From Gammaproteobacteria bacterium (GTDB lineage: Bacteria; Pseudomonadota; Gammaproteobacteria; Pseudomonadales; Halieaceae): 18,519 bases of DNA. Within the stretch, counting starts at the first letter, position 1. Each line of letters starts with the position of its first letter. The stretch is taken from contig PDSN01000133.1 in the NCBI GenBank assembly GCA_002748505.1, forward strand, positions 1 to 18,519, written 5' to 3'. A model generated the notes under the pieces. It saw only the letters and a program-made list of their open reading frames with translations, searched no databases and was not told the origin of the DNA. This document shows, one piece after another, positions 1 through 7,964 of this stretch. Position numbers and translations under genes: made by a program.

Positions 1-1077
1 GACTTCATCAAGAGCAGCTTTCTCTATGTGATCGGCACTATTGTGGTCTTGGTGGCCGGGCTGCTTTGGTGGATACGCCGTCGCGGAGACGCAGGGAGCG
101 GTTTTGTGGCACCCTCGGAGCCCAAGGCCGAAAATGTTTTTGATAATGTACAGCTTGATGACAGTGAGCTGGAAGTCGCCGATGAAGATGACGACGAAGT
201 GGAATCGGTTGATACAGCACAGGTCACCTCTGCGGTGCGCGGTATCGAAGATGAAGCGGCCTACGCCGAAGCTGACGGTGATCCTGTAGCTGAGGCTGAT
301 ATATATCTCGCCTATGGGCGCTATGATCAAGCGGTTGATGTACTTAAATCGGCGATTGAACAGGATCCCAATAACACAGATTTGCGTTTGAAGCTGATTG
401 AAGTTGGCGTCAATGCCGAGGATCAGGATCTGGTTAAACAGCAGTACTCTGATTTACTGCTGGTGCCTGATTCCAAACGAGCACTGGCCGAAGCTGACAA
501 ACGAGTAGCTGCACTGCCGGGCGCTTCAGCATGGGCCGGTGCTGCCGCTGCCGACTATGAGGATGAAGTACTGGATGTTGAACCCTTGGAGGGTAGCGGT
601 TCCGGGGCAGAGGAATTGGTCGATTTACACGGCCAGGAAACCGTTAAGGGTGACGAGATCGGTCAGGATTTACAGGCGGAGTTGGACTCCTTCTCCTATG
701 ATATCGAAGAGGCCGAGGCAATGGTCTCACGCGGTGCCCTGGAGCCTCTGGATGAGGATCTCCCGCCCGATGCGCTCAGTGATGATGCTGAACTTGAGCA
801 GACCTTTGAAAATCTGGTGATCGGTGATGATGACCTCGATACATCTTTTGATGATGTGCTTCCCGATGAGCTGAGCTTCAGTGAGGATGAGGACGAGGGT
901 GATATGGTCATCGCTTCGGAGGTAGACGAGGCAGTGACCAAGATGGATCTCGCTCGCGCCTATCTGGATATGGGCGATGACTCCGGTGCGCGTCTGATTC
1001 TCGAAGAAGTTTTAGCGGATGAAAACGCAGCGCTTTACGCAGATGAAGCTCGCGAGTTGCTGTCGCGCATCGGCTAA
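1..1077 (+). CDS. fimV: FimV C-terminal part (5' end outside window)
   Basis: The frame is open from base 1, so this is the C-terminal 358 residues of a larger protein. FimV is an inner-membrane protein that, in pseudomonads, supports assembly of the type IV pilus secretin and polar organisation. Visible here are a transmembrane segment (about residues 9-23, followed by WWIRRR), a long very acidic linker, a TPR-like stretch (about residues 95-150: ADIYLAYGRYDQAVDVL, then KSAIEQDPNN), more acidic sequence, and the conserved FimV C-terminal motif at the end (KMDLARAYLDMGDDSGAR followed by LILEEVL). The last motif together with truA directly downstream makes the assignment firm. The N-terminal LysM region lies outside the window and cannot be judged. 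The stop is 4 bases before the likely truA start. Confidence 0.93.
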   Translation, partial: DFIKSSFLYVIGTIVVLVAGLLWWIRRRGDAGSGFVAPSEPKAENVFDNVQLDDSELEVADEDDDEVESVDTAQVTSAVRGIEDEAAYAEADGDPVAEADIYLAYGRYDQAVDVLKSAIEQDPNNTDLRLKLIEVGVNAEDQDLVKQQYSDLLLVPDSKRALAEADKRVAALPGASAWAGAAAADYEDEVLDVEPLEGSGSGAEELVDLHGQETVKGDEIGQDLQAELDSFSYDIEEAEAMVSRGALEPLDEDLPPDALSDDAELEQTFENLVIGDDDLDTSFDDVLPDELSFSEDEDEGDMVIASEVDEAVTKMDLARAYLDMGDDSGARLILEEVLADENAALYADEARELLSRIG

Positions 1078-1081
1078 CCAC

Positions 1082-1912
1082 TTGTTTACGAACACTCCGG
1101 CGGCGGTGGGTACTCGACTCGCCGCCGCCGTTGCGTATTGTGGCACGGCGTATAACGGTTGGCAGGCCCAGCCCCAGCGCGACGTGTCGACGGTACAAAT
1201 TGTTTTGGAGCAGGGCTTATCGAGGGTGGCCAATACCGCCGTGCGGGTGCACTGTGCGGGACGTACCGACACCGGTGTACACGCCAGCCACCAGATCGTT
1301 CACTTTGACGCGCCCGCCGCGCGCAGTCCCAAATCCTGGGTGATGGGCGCCAATGCCAATATGCCCGAGGATGTGCGCCTGTTGTGGGTGCAGGCGGTCG
1401 ATTCCGATTTTCACGCGCGCTTTAGCGCCACTGCAAGGCGCTATACTTACGTGATTGCCAACACGCCGGTGCGCCCCGCACACTTGCTGGGGCAGGTGAC
1501 GTGGTGCCGTCATGCGCTGGATGAAAACGCGATGCACCAGGCGGCGCAGGCTTTGCTGGGCGAACAGGATTTTAGCGCGTTTCGCGCCGCCTCCTGCCAG
1601 TCCAGCACGCCAATGCGCAATGTGCATCGGGTCCAAGTCTTCCGGCGCGGCGCTTTACTGGTGATCGATATCCAGGCGAACGCGTTTTTGCACAATATGG
1701 TGCGCAATATTGTGGGTAGTTTGATGGCGGTTGGCAGAGGTTTGCAAAGCGTCGATTGGCTCGCCGAGTTATTGGCTGGGCGTGATCGAACCGCAGCGGC
1801 GGACACTGCATCGCCCCATGGGCTTTATTTGGCAGGTGTAAGCTATGATGAATACTGGGGACTGCCCGCGCAGTTTAGCCCGCCGATTATTATTTCCAGC
1901 TTTTTTCTGTAG
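1082..1912 (+). CDS. truA: tRNA pseudouridine(38-40) synthase TruA
   Basis: TruA isomerises uridines 38-40 in the anticodon stem-loop of many tRNAs. The family signature GRTDTGVHA is present, with the catalytic Asp in it (residue 63 from this start), as are AYNGWQAQ near the N-terminus, DFHARFSATARRY, the ANAFLHNMVRNIVGSLM core and the GLYLAGVSYDEYWGLP end. The start is uncertain. There is no ATG close to the conserved N-terminus. TTG at 1082, just after the fimV stop, places the catalytic Asp about where it lies in E. coli TruA (60); GTG at 1106 is also possible. ATGs at 1019 and 1043 would overlap fimV. None has a clear ribosome binding site. Length (276 aa) is normal, and trpF follows almost immediately, as in pseudomonads. 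Confidence 0.95.
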   Translation: MFTNTPAAVGTRLAAAVAYCGTAYNGWQAQPQRDVSTVQIVLEQGLSRVANTAVRVHCAGRTDTGVHASHQIVHFDAPAARSPKSWVMGANANMPEDVRLLWVQAVDSDFHARFSATARRYTYVIANTPVRPAHLLGQVTWCRHALDENAMHQAAQALLGEQDFSAFRAASCQSSTPMRNVHRVQVFRRGALLVIDIQANAFLHNMVRNIVGSLMAVGRGLQSVDWLAELLAGRDRTAAADTASPHGLYLAGVSYDEYWGLPAQFSPPIIISSFFL

Positions 1913-1926
1913 CCTTGGTGACGACA

Positions 1927-2568
1927 ATGCAGCGAACCTTAATAAAAATTTGTGGCCTGACGCGCGCCGAGGACGCCCAAAACGCGGTCGATGCCGGCGC
2001 CGATGCGCTGGGTCTGGTGTTTTACCCGCTCAGTCCGCGCGCGGTGACGGTTGCGCAGGCAGAGCAGATACTTGCCGCTGTGCCGCCCTTTGTCAGTGTG
2101 GTGGCCTTGTTTGTGAACCCCAGTGCCGAGGAGGTAAACGAGGTTTTGGCGGGTCTGCCCATCGATGTGCTGCAATTTCACGGCAGCGAGCCCGTTGAAT
2201 TCTGTCGCCAGTTTCAACGCCCCTGGCTTAAATCCGTCGCCATGCGCGAGGGTGTGCGACTCGATGAGATCGGCGCTAACTATGCGGGCGCGAGGGGTTT
2301 GTTGCTCGACGCCTGGCAGGAAGAAATGCCCGGTGGTACCGGCACGGCGTTCGACTGGCAAGCTAACTGGGGTGAGTGCCCGCAGCATCGTATTCTCGCC
2401 GGCGGTCTGAATCCAGAAAACGTCGCCGATGCCATGAACACCTTAAGACCCGACGCAGTGGATGTCAGCTCGGGCGTGGAAACAAGTCCTGGTCTGAAAG
2501 ACGCCGTTTTAATGCGGGCATTTGTGCAGGCGGTGCGCGCGGTGGATGTTGCGCGCAGCGGTGGTTGA
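1927..2568 (+). CDS. trpF: Phosphoribosylanthranilate isomerase TrpF
   Basis: TrpF converts N-(5-phosphoribosyl)anthranilate to CdRP, the third step of tryptophan synthesis, in the cytoplasm. The TIM-barrel landmarks are all present: KICGLT near the N-terminus with the catalytic Cys (residue 9), LQFHG, LLLDAW with the catalytic Asp (about residue 128), GGTGTAFDW, the phosphate-binding AGGLNPENV, and DVSSGVE near the C-terminus. Length is 213 aa from the ATG at 1927, which puts the KICGLT motif at the usual distance. TTG 1915 and GTG 1918 are in-frame alternatives. It lies 14 bases after truA. No trpB or trpA follows before accD; in many gammaproteobacteria they sit here, while in Pseudomonas they are elsewhere. 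Confidence 0.96.
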   Translation: MQRTLIKICGLTRAEDAQNAVDAGADALGLVFYPLSPRAVTVAQAEQILAAVPPFVSVVALFVNPSAEEVNEVLAGLPIDVLQFHGSEPVEFCRQFQRPWLKSVAMREGVRLDEIGANYAGARGLLLDAWQEEMPGGTGTAFDWQANWGECPQHRILAGGLNPENVADAMNTLRPDAVDVSSGVETSPGLKDAVLMRAFVQAVRAVDVARSGG

Positions 2569-2848
2569 TACGTTTTGCGAAGTTACCTGAGTCGGTATTG
2601 TCTGACTCCTCTGGCAGTTGAGGCTCGGTAAACCTTTCGAAATTGTCGCTGCCGGGCGAACTGGCGGTCGCGCCCCCGGGCTAAAGCGAGCGATTCATAA
2701 ACGGTCAGACGGTTTTTAGTCCGGGGCACAGAAACCCTTTTTCTTTTGACATGCCTGTGTTAGCGTAGCCCCTTAATCGCTGGGCGCCGCATTTTTTTAG
2801 CTGGCTGCTAGCTGCAACGCGCATTGTAGATAACAGTTGAGAGACCGT
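2569..2848 (+). other. Intergenic region upstream of accD
   Basis: This 280-base gap is the largest in the housekeeping run, and I see no gene in it. It holds an inverted repeat GAGTC/GACTC (2589-2593 and 2604-2608), an imperfect GC-rich hairpin at about 2651-2681 with no T-tract, and a perfect -35-like TTGACA at 2746-2751. No good -10 sits 16-18 bases downstream; CTTAAT at 2772-2777 would need a 20-base spacer. It most likely carries the accD promoter and leader, perhaps with a weak end for the trpF transcript. GAGAG at 2840-2844 is a plausible ribosome binding site for the accD ATG at 2849. Confidence 0.4.
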
Positions 2849-4003
2849 ATGAGCTGGTTTGATAAGATTCTCCCCACGGGTGTTCGTAAGCAGGAAGGCG
2901 GGTCGCGCTCCAACGTGCCGGAAGGACTGTGGACGAAGTGCGTCAAGTGTGAGGCGGTGCTGTATCGCCCAGATGTCGAGAGCAATAATGATGTCTGCCC
3001 CAAATGCGACCACCACATGCGTATTGGCGCGCGCCGGCGCCTGGATATCTTTTTGGACAAGGAAGACCAGGAAGAGATTCATGCCGATGTTGAGCCGGTT
3101 GATCGTCTAAAATTCCGCGATAAGAAAAGATACAGAGATCGCCTCACCGCAGCGCAGAAAAACACTGGCGAAAAAGACGCACTGGTTGCGATGCGTGGCA
3201 GGCTGCATGGAATAGACGTAGTAGCGCTGGCTTTTGAATTCAATTTTCACGGCGGTTCCATGGGTTATGCGGTGGGTGAGAAATTTACCCGTGCGGCTAA
3301 TACGGCGCTGGAACTGGGTTGCCCGCTGGTGTGTTTTTCCGCCTCGGGTGGCGCGCGCATGCAAGAGGCCTTGATTTCGCTGATGCAAATGGCCAAAACC
3401 AGTGCGGTGATTGAGCGCCTCAAGCAGGCGGGCGTTCCATATATTTCGGTGATGACCGATCCGGTGTACGGCGGTGTGTCTGCATCGCTGGCCTTGCTCG
3501 GCGACTTGAATGTGGCAGAACCTGAAGCGCGTGCGGGCTTTGCCGGTCCTAACATTATTGAACAAACTATTCGACAAAAATTGCCCAAGGGGTTTCAGCG
3601 CAGTGAGTTTCTGCTGGAACACGGCGCAATCGATATGATCATCCACCGCAATGAAATGCGCGACACGATAACGCGGGTATTGGCCAAGCTGATGGGTTTA
3701 CCGGAGTTGATAGCCGCATCCCCATCGGCGGAAGATGACACCGCAGAAACTTCAGCGACCCCAGAGAAAGCTGAAAACGCCGAACACAGTGAGCAGGCAG
3801 TAGAGGAAGTTGCCAGCGATGCCGAGGTGCAGCCCGGTGAAGAGCAAGCTGCCGCCGACGCTGATGATAAACACGACGGCGCAGAGGATGCCGACGATGC
3901 GGCGGAGAAACAAGAAGAAACGGCGGTAGAAAAACCAGCGCAACACGCCTCCGAAAAACCCCGGCACCGGTCCAAGAAGTCCAGAAAAAAAGACGCCAAA
4001 TAA
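2849..4003 (+). CDS. accD: Acetyl-CoA carboxylase carboxyltransferase beta subunit, with long charged tail
   Basis: AccD pairs with AccA to transfer CO2 from biotin-BCCP to acetyl-CoA, making malonyl-CoA, the committed step of fatty acid synthesis. The N-terminal four-Cys zinc ribbon is intact (C31, C34, C50, C53). The crotonase-fold core follows, with GGSMGYAVGEKF, FSASGGARMQEA, MTDPVYGGVSASLA and RAGFAGPNIIEQTIRQKLP. The start is ATG 2849, giving MSWFDKI as in the family, behind GAGAG. The core ends near residue 285. About 95 more residues follow that E. coli AccD (304 aa) lacks: mostly Ala, Glu and Asp, then a basic end (HRSKKSRKKDAK). This tail is low-complexity and probably disordered. 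folC begins 3 bases after the stop. Confidence 0.97.
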   Translation: MSWFDKILPTGVRKQEGGSRSNVPEGLWTKCVKCEAVLYRPDVESNNDVCPKCDHHMRIGARRRLDIFLDKEDQEEIHADVEPVDRLKFRDKKRYRDRLTAAQKNTGEKDALVAMRGRLHGIDVVALAFEFNFHGGSMGYAVGEKFTRAANTALELGCPLVCFSASGGARMQEALISLMQMAKTSAVIERLKQAGVPYISVMTDPVYGGVSASLALLGDLNVAEPEARAGFAGPNIIEQTIRQKLPKGFQRSEFLLEHGAIDMIIHRNEMRDTITRVLAKLMGLPELIAASPSAEDDTAETSATPEKAENAEHSEQAVEEVASDAEVQPGEEQAAADADDKHDGAEDADDAAEKQEETAVEKPAQHASEKPRHRSKKSRKKDAK

Positions 4004-4006
4004 GCG

Positions 4007-5266
4007 ATGAGCGGACGCAGTCTGAGTCAGTGGCTCGATTATCTCGAAGCGCTGCACCCGCGCAAAATTGACCTCGGACTGGACCGCATCGGTGAAGTGG
4101 CCTCGCGCATGGGGCTGCGACCGCTGGCAGTGCCGGTAATTACCGTTGCTGGCACCAACGGCAAAGGCAGTGTCATCACCACGCTTGAAGCGCTTGCGGT
4201 CAATGCCGGCTTGCGCTGCGGCGTGTTTACCTCCCCCCATTTTCTGCGCTACAACGAACGCATTCGTGTTGCCGGTGTAGAAGCAGACGATGCGAGCATC
4301 TGCGCGGCCTTTGAGGCAATTGATACGGGTCGTGGCGACATATCTCTAAGTTATTTTGAATTCTCTTTTTTGGCAGCACTGTGGATTTTTAAGCGCGATC
4401 AGGTCGAGGCCGTGTTTTTAGAGGTCGGTCTGGGTGGTCGCCTGGATGCGGTTAACTGTGTGGATGCCGACGTGGCAGTGATTACCAGTATAGCCCTGGA
4501 TCACCAGCATATGCTGGGGGATACCCGCGAGCAGATCGCCATAGAAAAAGCGGGTATCGCCAGGGCCGGCAGACCGGTGGTGTTGGCCGAGCCCGATCCG
4601 CCTGCCAGTTTACAGCAGCATCTTGACGCGTTGGGGGTTGCACTGTTCAGGGTGAATCGGGATTTTGCTGAGGACAGCCGTGGAGGCTATTATCTGAATC
4701 GACAGGGCAGGGTAGAACTGCCCGAGCGCAAGCCGATTTCCGGCGTATTGCCAGTCAATGTCGCCGCTGCCTTACAGGCTTTTGCACTCGCAGATTTTAC
4801 CCTGCCAGAGGAGATCGACGGTGATGTATTGCTACCTGAGGGCATCACCGGACGGCGTCAGCATTGTGTGAGCGCAGGTAAGGCGGTGTTGCTGGATGTG
4901 GCGCACAATGAGGCAGCGGCGCGCGCCCTGGCGGCGTATTTGGCGGCCAATCCCGTGGCGGAAAACACTATTGTTTTATTTAATGCCATGTCAGACAAGG
5001 ACATCCGTGGTATGATTCGCGCGATGAGTGCCCAGGTGGATGTCTGGTGGCTGACAGCCTTACCTGATACCCCGCGTGCGGCTGCGCCCGAGCAGGTGTT
5101 GGAGCTGTTACACAGTGAGGGCATTCGCGCCGCACATCTGGCGGATCACCCCGCCAAGGCTTTCGCCTGCGCTCGCGAAACAGTGACCGAAGCTGACCGC
5201 CTGGTGGTCTTTGGTTCTTTTTTTATGGTAGCGCCGGTGCTGCCTCTGCTAAGTGATAGCGACTAA
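4007..5266 (+). CDS. folC: Bifunctional folylpolyglutamate synthase / dihydrofolate synthase
   Basis: FolC adds glutamate to dihydropteroate and then further glutamates to reduced folates, using ATP. The Mur-ligase-like ATP-binding loop is clear (TVAGTNGKGS, residues 47-56). It is followed by FTSPHFLRYNERIRV, the metal/substrate motif FLEVGLGGRLDAVN, and LDHQHMLGDTREQIAIEKAGI. The C-terminal domain contains DVAHNE at 297-302, where most family members have DxAHNP, so one conserved Pro is replaced. Length (419 aa) is normal. The gene starts 3 bases after accD, so translation is probably coupled. Its end overlaps the first possible dedD start. Confidence 0.96.
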   Translation: MSGRSLSQWLDYLEALHPRKIDLGLDRIGEVASRMGLRPLAVPVITVAGTNGKGSVITTLEALAVNAGLRCGVFTSPHFLRYNERIRVAGVEADDASICAAFEAIDTGRGDISLSYFEFSFLAALWIFKRDQVEAVFLEVGLGGRLDAVNCVDADVAVITSIALDHQHMLGDTREQIAIEKAGIARAGRPVVLAEPDPPASLQQHLDALGVALFRVNRDFAEDSRGGYYLNRQGRVELPERKPISGVLPVNVAAALQAFALADFTLPEEIDGDVLLPEGITGRRQHCVSAGKAVLLDVAHNEAAARALAAYLAANPVAENTIVLFNAMSDKDIRGMIRAMSAQVDVWWLTALPDTPRAAAPEQVLELLHSEGIRAAHLADHPAKAFACARETVTEADRLVVFGSFFMVAPVLPLLSDSD

Positions 5267-5921
5267 CAAACGAGTGAAAGACCTGATTAAACAGCGATTG
5301 GTAGGCGCCCTGATTCTGCTCGCTCTGGGTGTGGTGTTCTGGCCAATCATCTTTACCCCACCAACAGGGCCGGATGCAGTGGAAAGGGTGGCTGTGCCCG
5401 CAGAGCCTGTGATGGATACCAAAATATTGCCGCGCCCCAATGCCGCTGGTTTACGCGTGCCCAAGGCGGTGCTGCAGCCAGAGGATATCCTGAGCGAGGA
5501 AGAGCTGGCGCTGTTGGCTGCTGACGATGTCGCTGCATCCAAGCCCGTTAAATCGACGACACCCAAGCCCGTTAAATCGACGGTACCCAAGCCTGTTAAA
5601 GCAAAGCCGCATAAACCCAAAACTGAGCGCCCCGTGCGCGAGCGCGCGCCCACAAAACCGGAGACGGATGCGCAGGGTTTGCCCCTTGCCTGGATGTTAC
5701 AAGTCGTCAGCGTAAGCGACGCGAAAAAAGCCAAGGCGCTGCGCGGCGAACTCCTGGGTATGGGGCACAAGGCCTATATCAAGCAGGTTCCTGTCGATGG
5801 CAAGACCCTGTACCGCATTTATATTGGCCCCAAATTTGAAAAGGCCGCATTGCAGCGCTTGAAGCCTGAAATCGATGCGCGTTTTGGGGTGAACTCTCTT
5901 GTTAAACGTTATTTGCCCTGA
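5253..5921 (+). CDS. dedD: DedD-like SPOR-domain membrane protein
   Basis: SPOR-domain proteins such as DedD bind denuded peptidoglycan at the division septum and help constriction. Seen here: a short cytoplasmic start (DLIKQRLVGA, typical of DedD), one transmembrane segment (about residues 18-35), a Pro/Lys-rich periplasmic linker with a tandem repeat of KPVKST-type units, and a C-terminal SPOR domain (about residues 145-222, starting LAWMLQVVSVSDAKKAKAL and ending FGVNSLVKRYL). The start is either GTG 5253, overlapping folC by 14 bases, or GTG 5274, which gives a start closer to known DedD proteins; neither has a strong ribosome binding site. Position between folC and cvpA supports the name. 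Confidence 0.88.
   Translation: MIATNKRVKDLIKQRLVGALILLALGVVFWPIIFTPPTGPDAVERVAVPAEPVMDTKILPRPNAAGLRVPKAVLQPEDILSEEELALLAADDVAASKPVKSTTPKPVKSTVPKPVKAKPHKPKTERPVRERAPTKPETDAQGLPLAWMLQVVSVSDAKKAKALRGELLGMGHKAYIKQVPVDGKTLYRIYIGPKFEKAALQRLKPEIDARFGVNSLVKRYLP
5541..5601 (+). repeat. 24-bp tandem repeat in the dedD linker
   Basis: Two 24-base units (5541-5564 and 5565-5588) differ only at two or three bases. A partial, more diverged third unit begins at 5589 (AAGCCTGTTAAAG). Each unit encodes KPVKST plus TP or VP. The unit is a multiple of three, so copy number can change without breaking the frame. Confidence 0.85.
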
Positions 5922-5927
5922 GGTGGT

Positions 5928-6464
5928 ATGGACGCGCTGCACTGGCTTGACTGGGTAATTATTGGCGTTGTGGCGCTGTCGATGTTGGCGAGCCTGTGGC
6001 GTGGCTTTGTCAAAGAGGCGCTGTCCCTGGCGGCCTGGGTGCTGGCTTTTATGGCGGCGACGGCGTTTTCCGATGCAGTGGCACTCAATTTACAAGGGGT
6101 TATCAGCAATGATACGGCGCGGCTGGTCGCGGGCTGGATTTTAGTGTTTATTGCCGCGTTGGTTCTGGTGACCCTGGTCAATGGCGCGATCGGCAAGCTG
6201 GTACGCGCCGCTGGTTTAAGTGGTATCGACAGGCTGCTCGGCATGGCGTTTGGTTTTACCCGCGGCCTTGTCGTGGTGCTGGCCATCTTATACGTGCTGC
6301 AGGCGCTTGTGCCCGTGCAGCAGCAATCATTTATGCAGGGGTCGCTGCTGGTGCCTCAGCTCAATTCAGTGCTGGCGTGGATAGACGCTAACATTGCGGA
6401 TTTGCCGGCTATTCAATTGCCAGAGCAAATTGGTTTAGGACAACTTAATTCTACTCAATCGTAG
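5928..6464 (+). CDS. cvpA: CvpA family inner-membrane protein
   Basis: CvpA is a small integral membrane protein named for its need in colicin V production in E. coli; its molecular role is not settled, and it commonly precedes purF. The 178-residue product has about four hydrophobic segments (roughly residues 7-25, 29-50, 65-88 and 104-124) and the family pattern of an N-terminal LDWVIIGVVALSMLASLWRG, then FVKEALSL. GIDRLLGMAFGFTRGLVVV in the middle is also typical. ATG 5928 is preceded by GAGG at 5920-5923, which overlaps the dedD stop. purF starts 9 bases downstream. Confidence 0.94.
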   Translation: MDALHWLDWVIIGVVALSMLASLWRGFVKEALSLAAWVLAFMAATAFSDAVALNLQGVISNDTARLVAGWILVFIAALVLVTLVNGAIGKLVRAAGLSGIDRLLGMAFGFTRGLVVVLAILYVLQALVPVQQQSFMQGSLLVPQLNSVLAWIDANIADLPAIQLPEQIGLGQLNSTQS

Positions 6465-6473
6465 GGGTTTAGC

Positions 6474-7964
6474 ATGTGTGGACTGGTTGGTGTAGTGGGG
6501 CATGACAGTGTTGCTCCAGAGATTTATGACGCCCTGACGGTGTTGCAGCACCGCGGGCAGGATGCGGCGGGCATCGCCGTTGCCGAGGGCCCTCACTATC
6601 GCCAGAGCAAGGGCGAAGGACTGGTCAAGGATGTATTCAAGATGGCAAACATGCGCTATCTCGAAGGGCGTGTTGGTATCGGTCATGTGCGCTACCCCAC
6701 CGCTGGCAGTTCGGGTCCGGCAATGGCGCAGCCATTTTATGTGAATTCGCCCTACGGTATTGCCCTGGCCCACAACGGCAATCTCACCAATGCCGAAGCG
6801 CTGGGAAGGGAGATGTTTGAAGACGATTTACGCCATCTCAACACCGATTCAGACTCGGAAGTGATGCTGAATGTATTTGCGCACGAGTTGCAGATTTTAG
6901 GCAAGCTCGTGCCCACTGCCAATGAAATTTTTCGCGCCGTGGGCGGCGTGCACAGACGTTGTCGCGGCGGCTATGCGGCCATTGCGCTGCTGGTGAATTA
7001 CGGCATCGTCGGCTTTCGCGATCCGCTGGGTATTCGTCCACTGGTGATCGGCAGGCGCGAAGTGAACGGTAAGGTCGATCATATGCTGGCATCGGAAAGC
7101 GTCGCTCTGGATGTGCTGGGTTTTACCTGCATAGGTGATGTGGCTCCCGGTGAGGCGGTGTATATCGACCCCGAGGGAAATGTGCAGCGCCGCCAGTGTG
7201 CCCGGGAGTCCAGGCTTACGCCCTGTATTTTTGAGCATGTCTACTTTGCCCGCCCCGACTCCTTAATGGATGGCATTTCCGTGTATAAAACCCGCTTGCG
7301 TCAGGGTGAGACCCTGGCGGCCAAGGTGCTGCGCGAGCGCCCCGATCACGATATCGATGTGGTGATTCCCGTGCCCGACACCAGCCGTATTGCGGCGCAG
7401 TCCATGGCTTACAACCTCGGTATTAAATTTCGTGAAGGGCTGATGAAAAATCGCTACATCGGTCGCACGTTTATCATGCCGGGGCAAAAGCAGCGCAAAA
7501 AATCGGTGCGCCAGAAGCTAAATCCCGTGCCGCTTGAAATTGAAGGCAAAAATGTGATGTTGGTGGATGACTCCATCGTGCGCGGTACCACCAGCCGCAA
7601 AATTGTCGAGCTGGTGCGCGAGGCCGGGGCAAAAAGTGTGTATTTCGCCTCCGCCGCGCCCCCCATTCGCTATCCTAACGTCTACGGCATTGATATGCCT
7701 TCGGCAAAAGAGCTGATCGCCCATGATCGCAGTGTGGAAGAGGTGTGTGAGTTGATCGGCGCGGATTGGCTGGTCTATCAGGACTTGGAGGATTTGATCG
7801 AGTGTTCCAAAGAGGGAAATCCCAAAGTAGACGGTTTTGAATGCTCCGTGTTTGACGGGCAATACGCCACCGGCGATGTCAATCAGCAGTATCTGGAAAA
7901 CCTCGATAAGCAGCGCAACGATGCCGCTCGGCAAAGTCACTTGCAAGAGGTAGGAGTGGTATGA
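6474..7964 (+). CDS. purF: Amidophosphoribosyltransferase PurF
   Basis: PurF makes 5-phosphoribosylamine from PRPP and glutamine, the first committed step of purine synthesis. The N-terminal Ntn-type glutaminase domain starts MCGLVGVVGH, with Cys2 as the nucleophile after Met removal. It contains LQHRGQDAAGIA, GIGHVRYPTAGSS and ALAHNGNLTNA. The C-terminal phosphoribosyltransferase domain has the PRPP-binding loop VMLVDDSIVRGTTS at about 361-374. The 496-aa length is normal for the gammaproteobacterial type. AGGGG (6463-6467) sits 6 bases before the ATG. The last bases overlap the metZ start (ATGA), implying translational coupling to methionine synthesis. Confidence 0.98.
   Translation: MCGLVGVVGHDSVAPEIYDALTVLQHRGQDAAGIAVAEGPHYRQSKGEGLVKDVFKMANMRYLEGRVGIGHVRYPTAGSSGPAMAQPFYVNSPYGIALAHNGNLTNAEALGREMFEDDLRHLNTDSDSEVMLNVFAHELQILGKLVPTANEIFRAVGGVHRRCRGGYAAIALLVNYGIVGFRDPLGIRPLVIGRREVNGKVDHMLASESVALDVLGFTCIGDVAPGEAVYIDPEGNVQRRQCARESRLTPCIFEHVYFARPDSLMDGISVYKTRLRQGETLAAKVLRERPDHDIDVVIPVPDTSRIAAQSMAYNLGIKFREGLMKNRYIGRTFIMPGQKQRKKSVRQKLNPVPLEIEGKNVMLVDDSIVRGTTSRKIVELVREAGAKSVYFASAAPPIRYPNVYGIDMPSAKELIAHDRSVEEVCELIGADWLVYQDLEDLIECSKEGNPKVDGFECSVFDGQYATGDVNQQYLENLDKQRNDAARQSHLQEVGVV

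Noticed and set aside
1019..1081. ATG at 1019 as the truA start, overlapping fimV.
   Set aside because: It would add about 20 residues unlike any TruA N-terminus, and the sequence there is fully explained by the conserved fimV end.
3595..3999. Antisense ORF of 134 codons opposite the accD tail.
   Set aside because: Ser/Ala/Cys-rich shadow of the low-complexity GC-rich tail, with no motifs or start signals.
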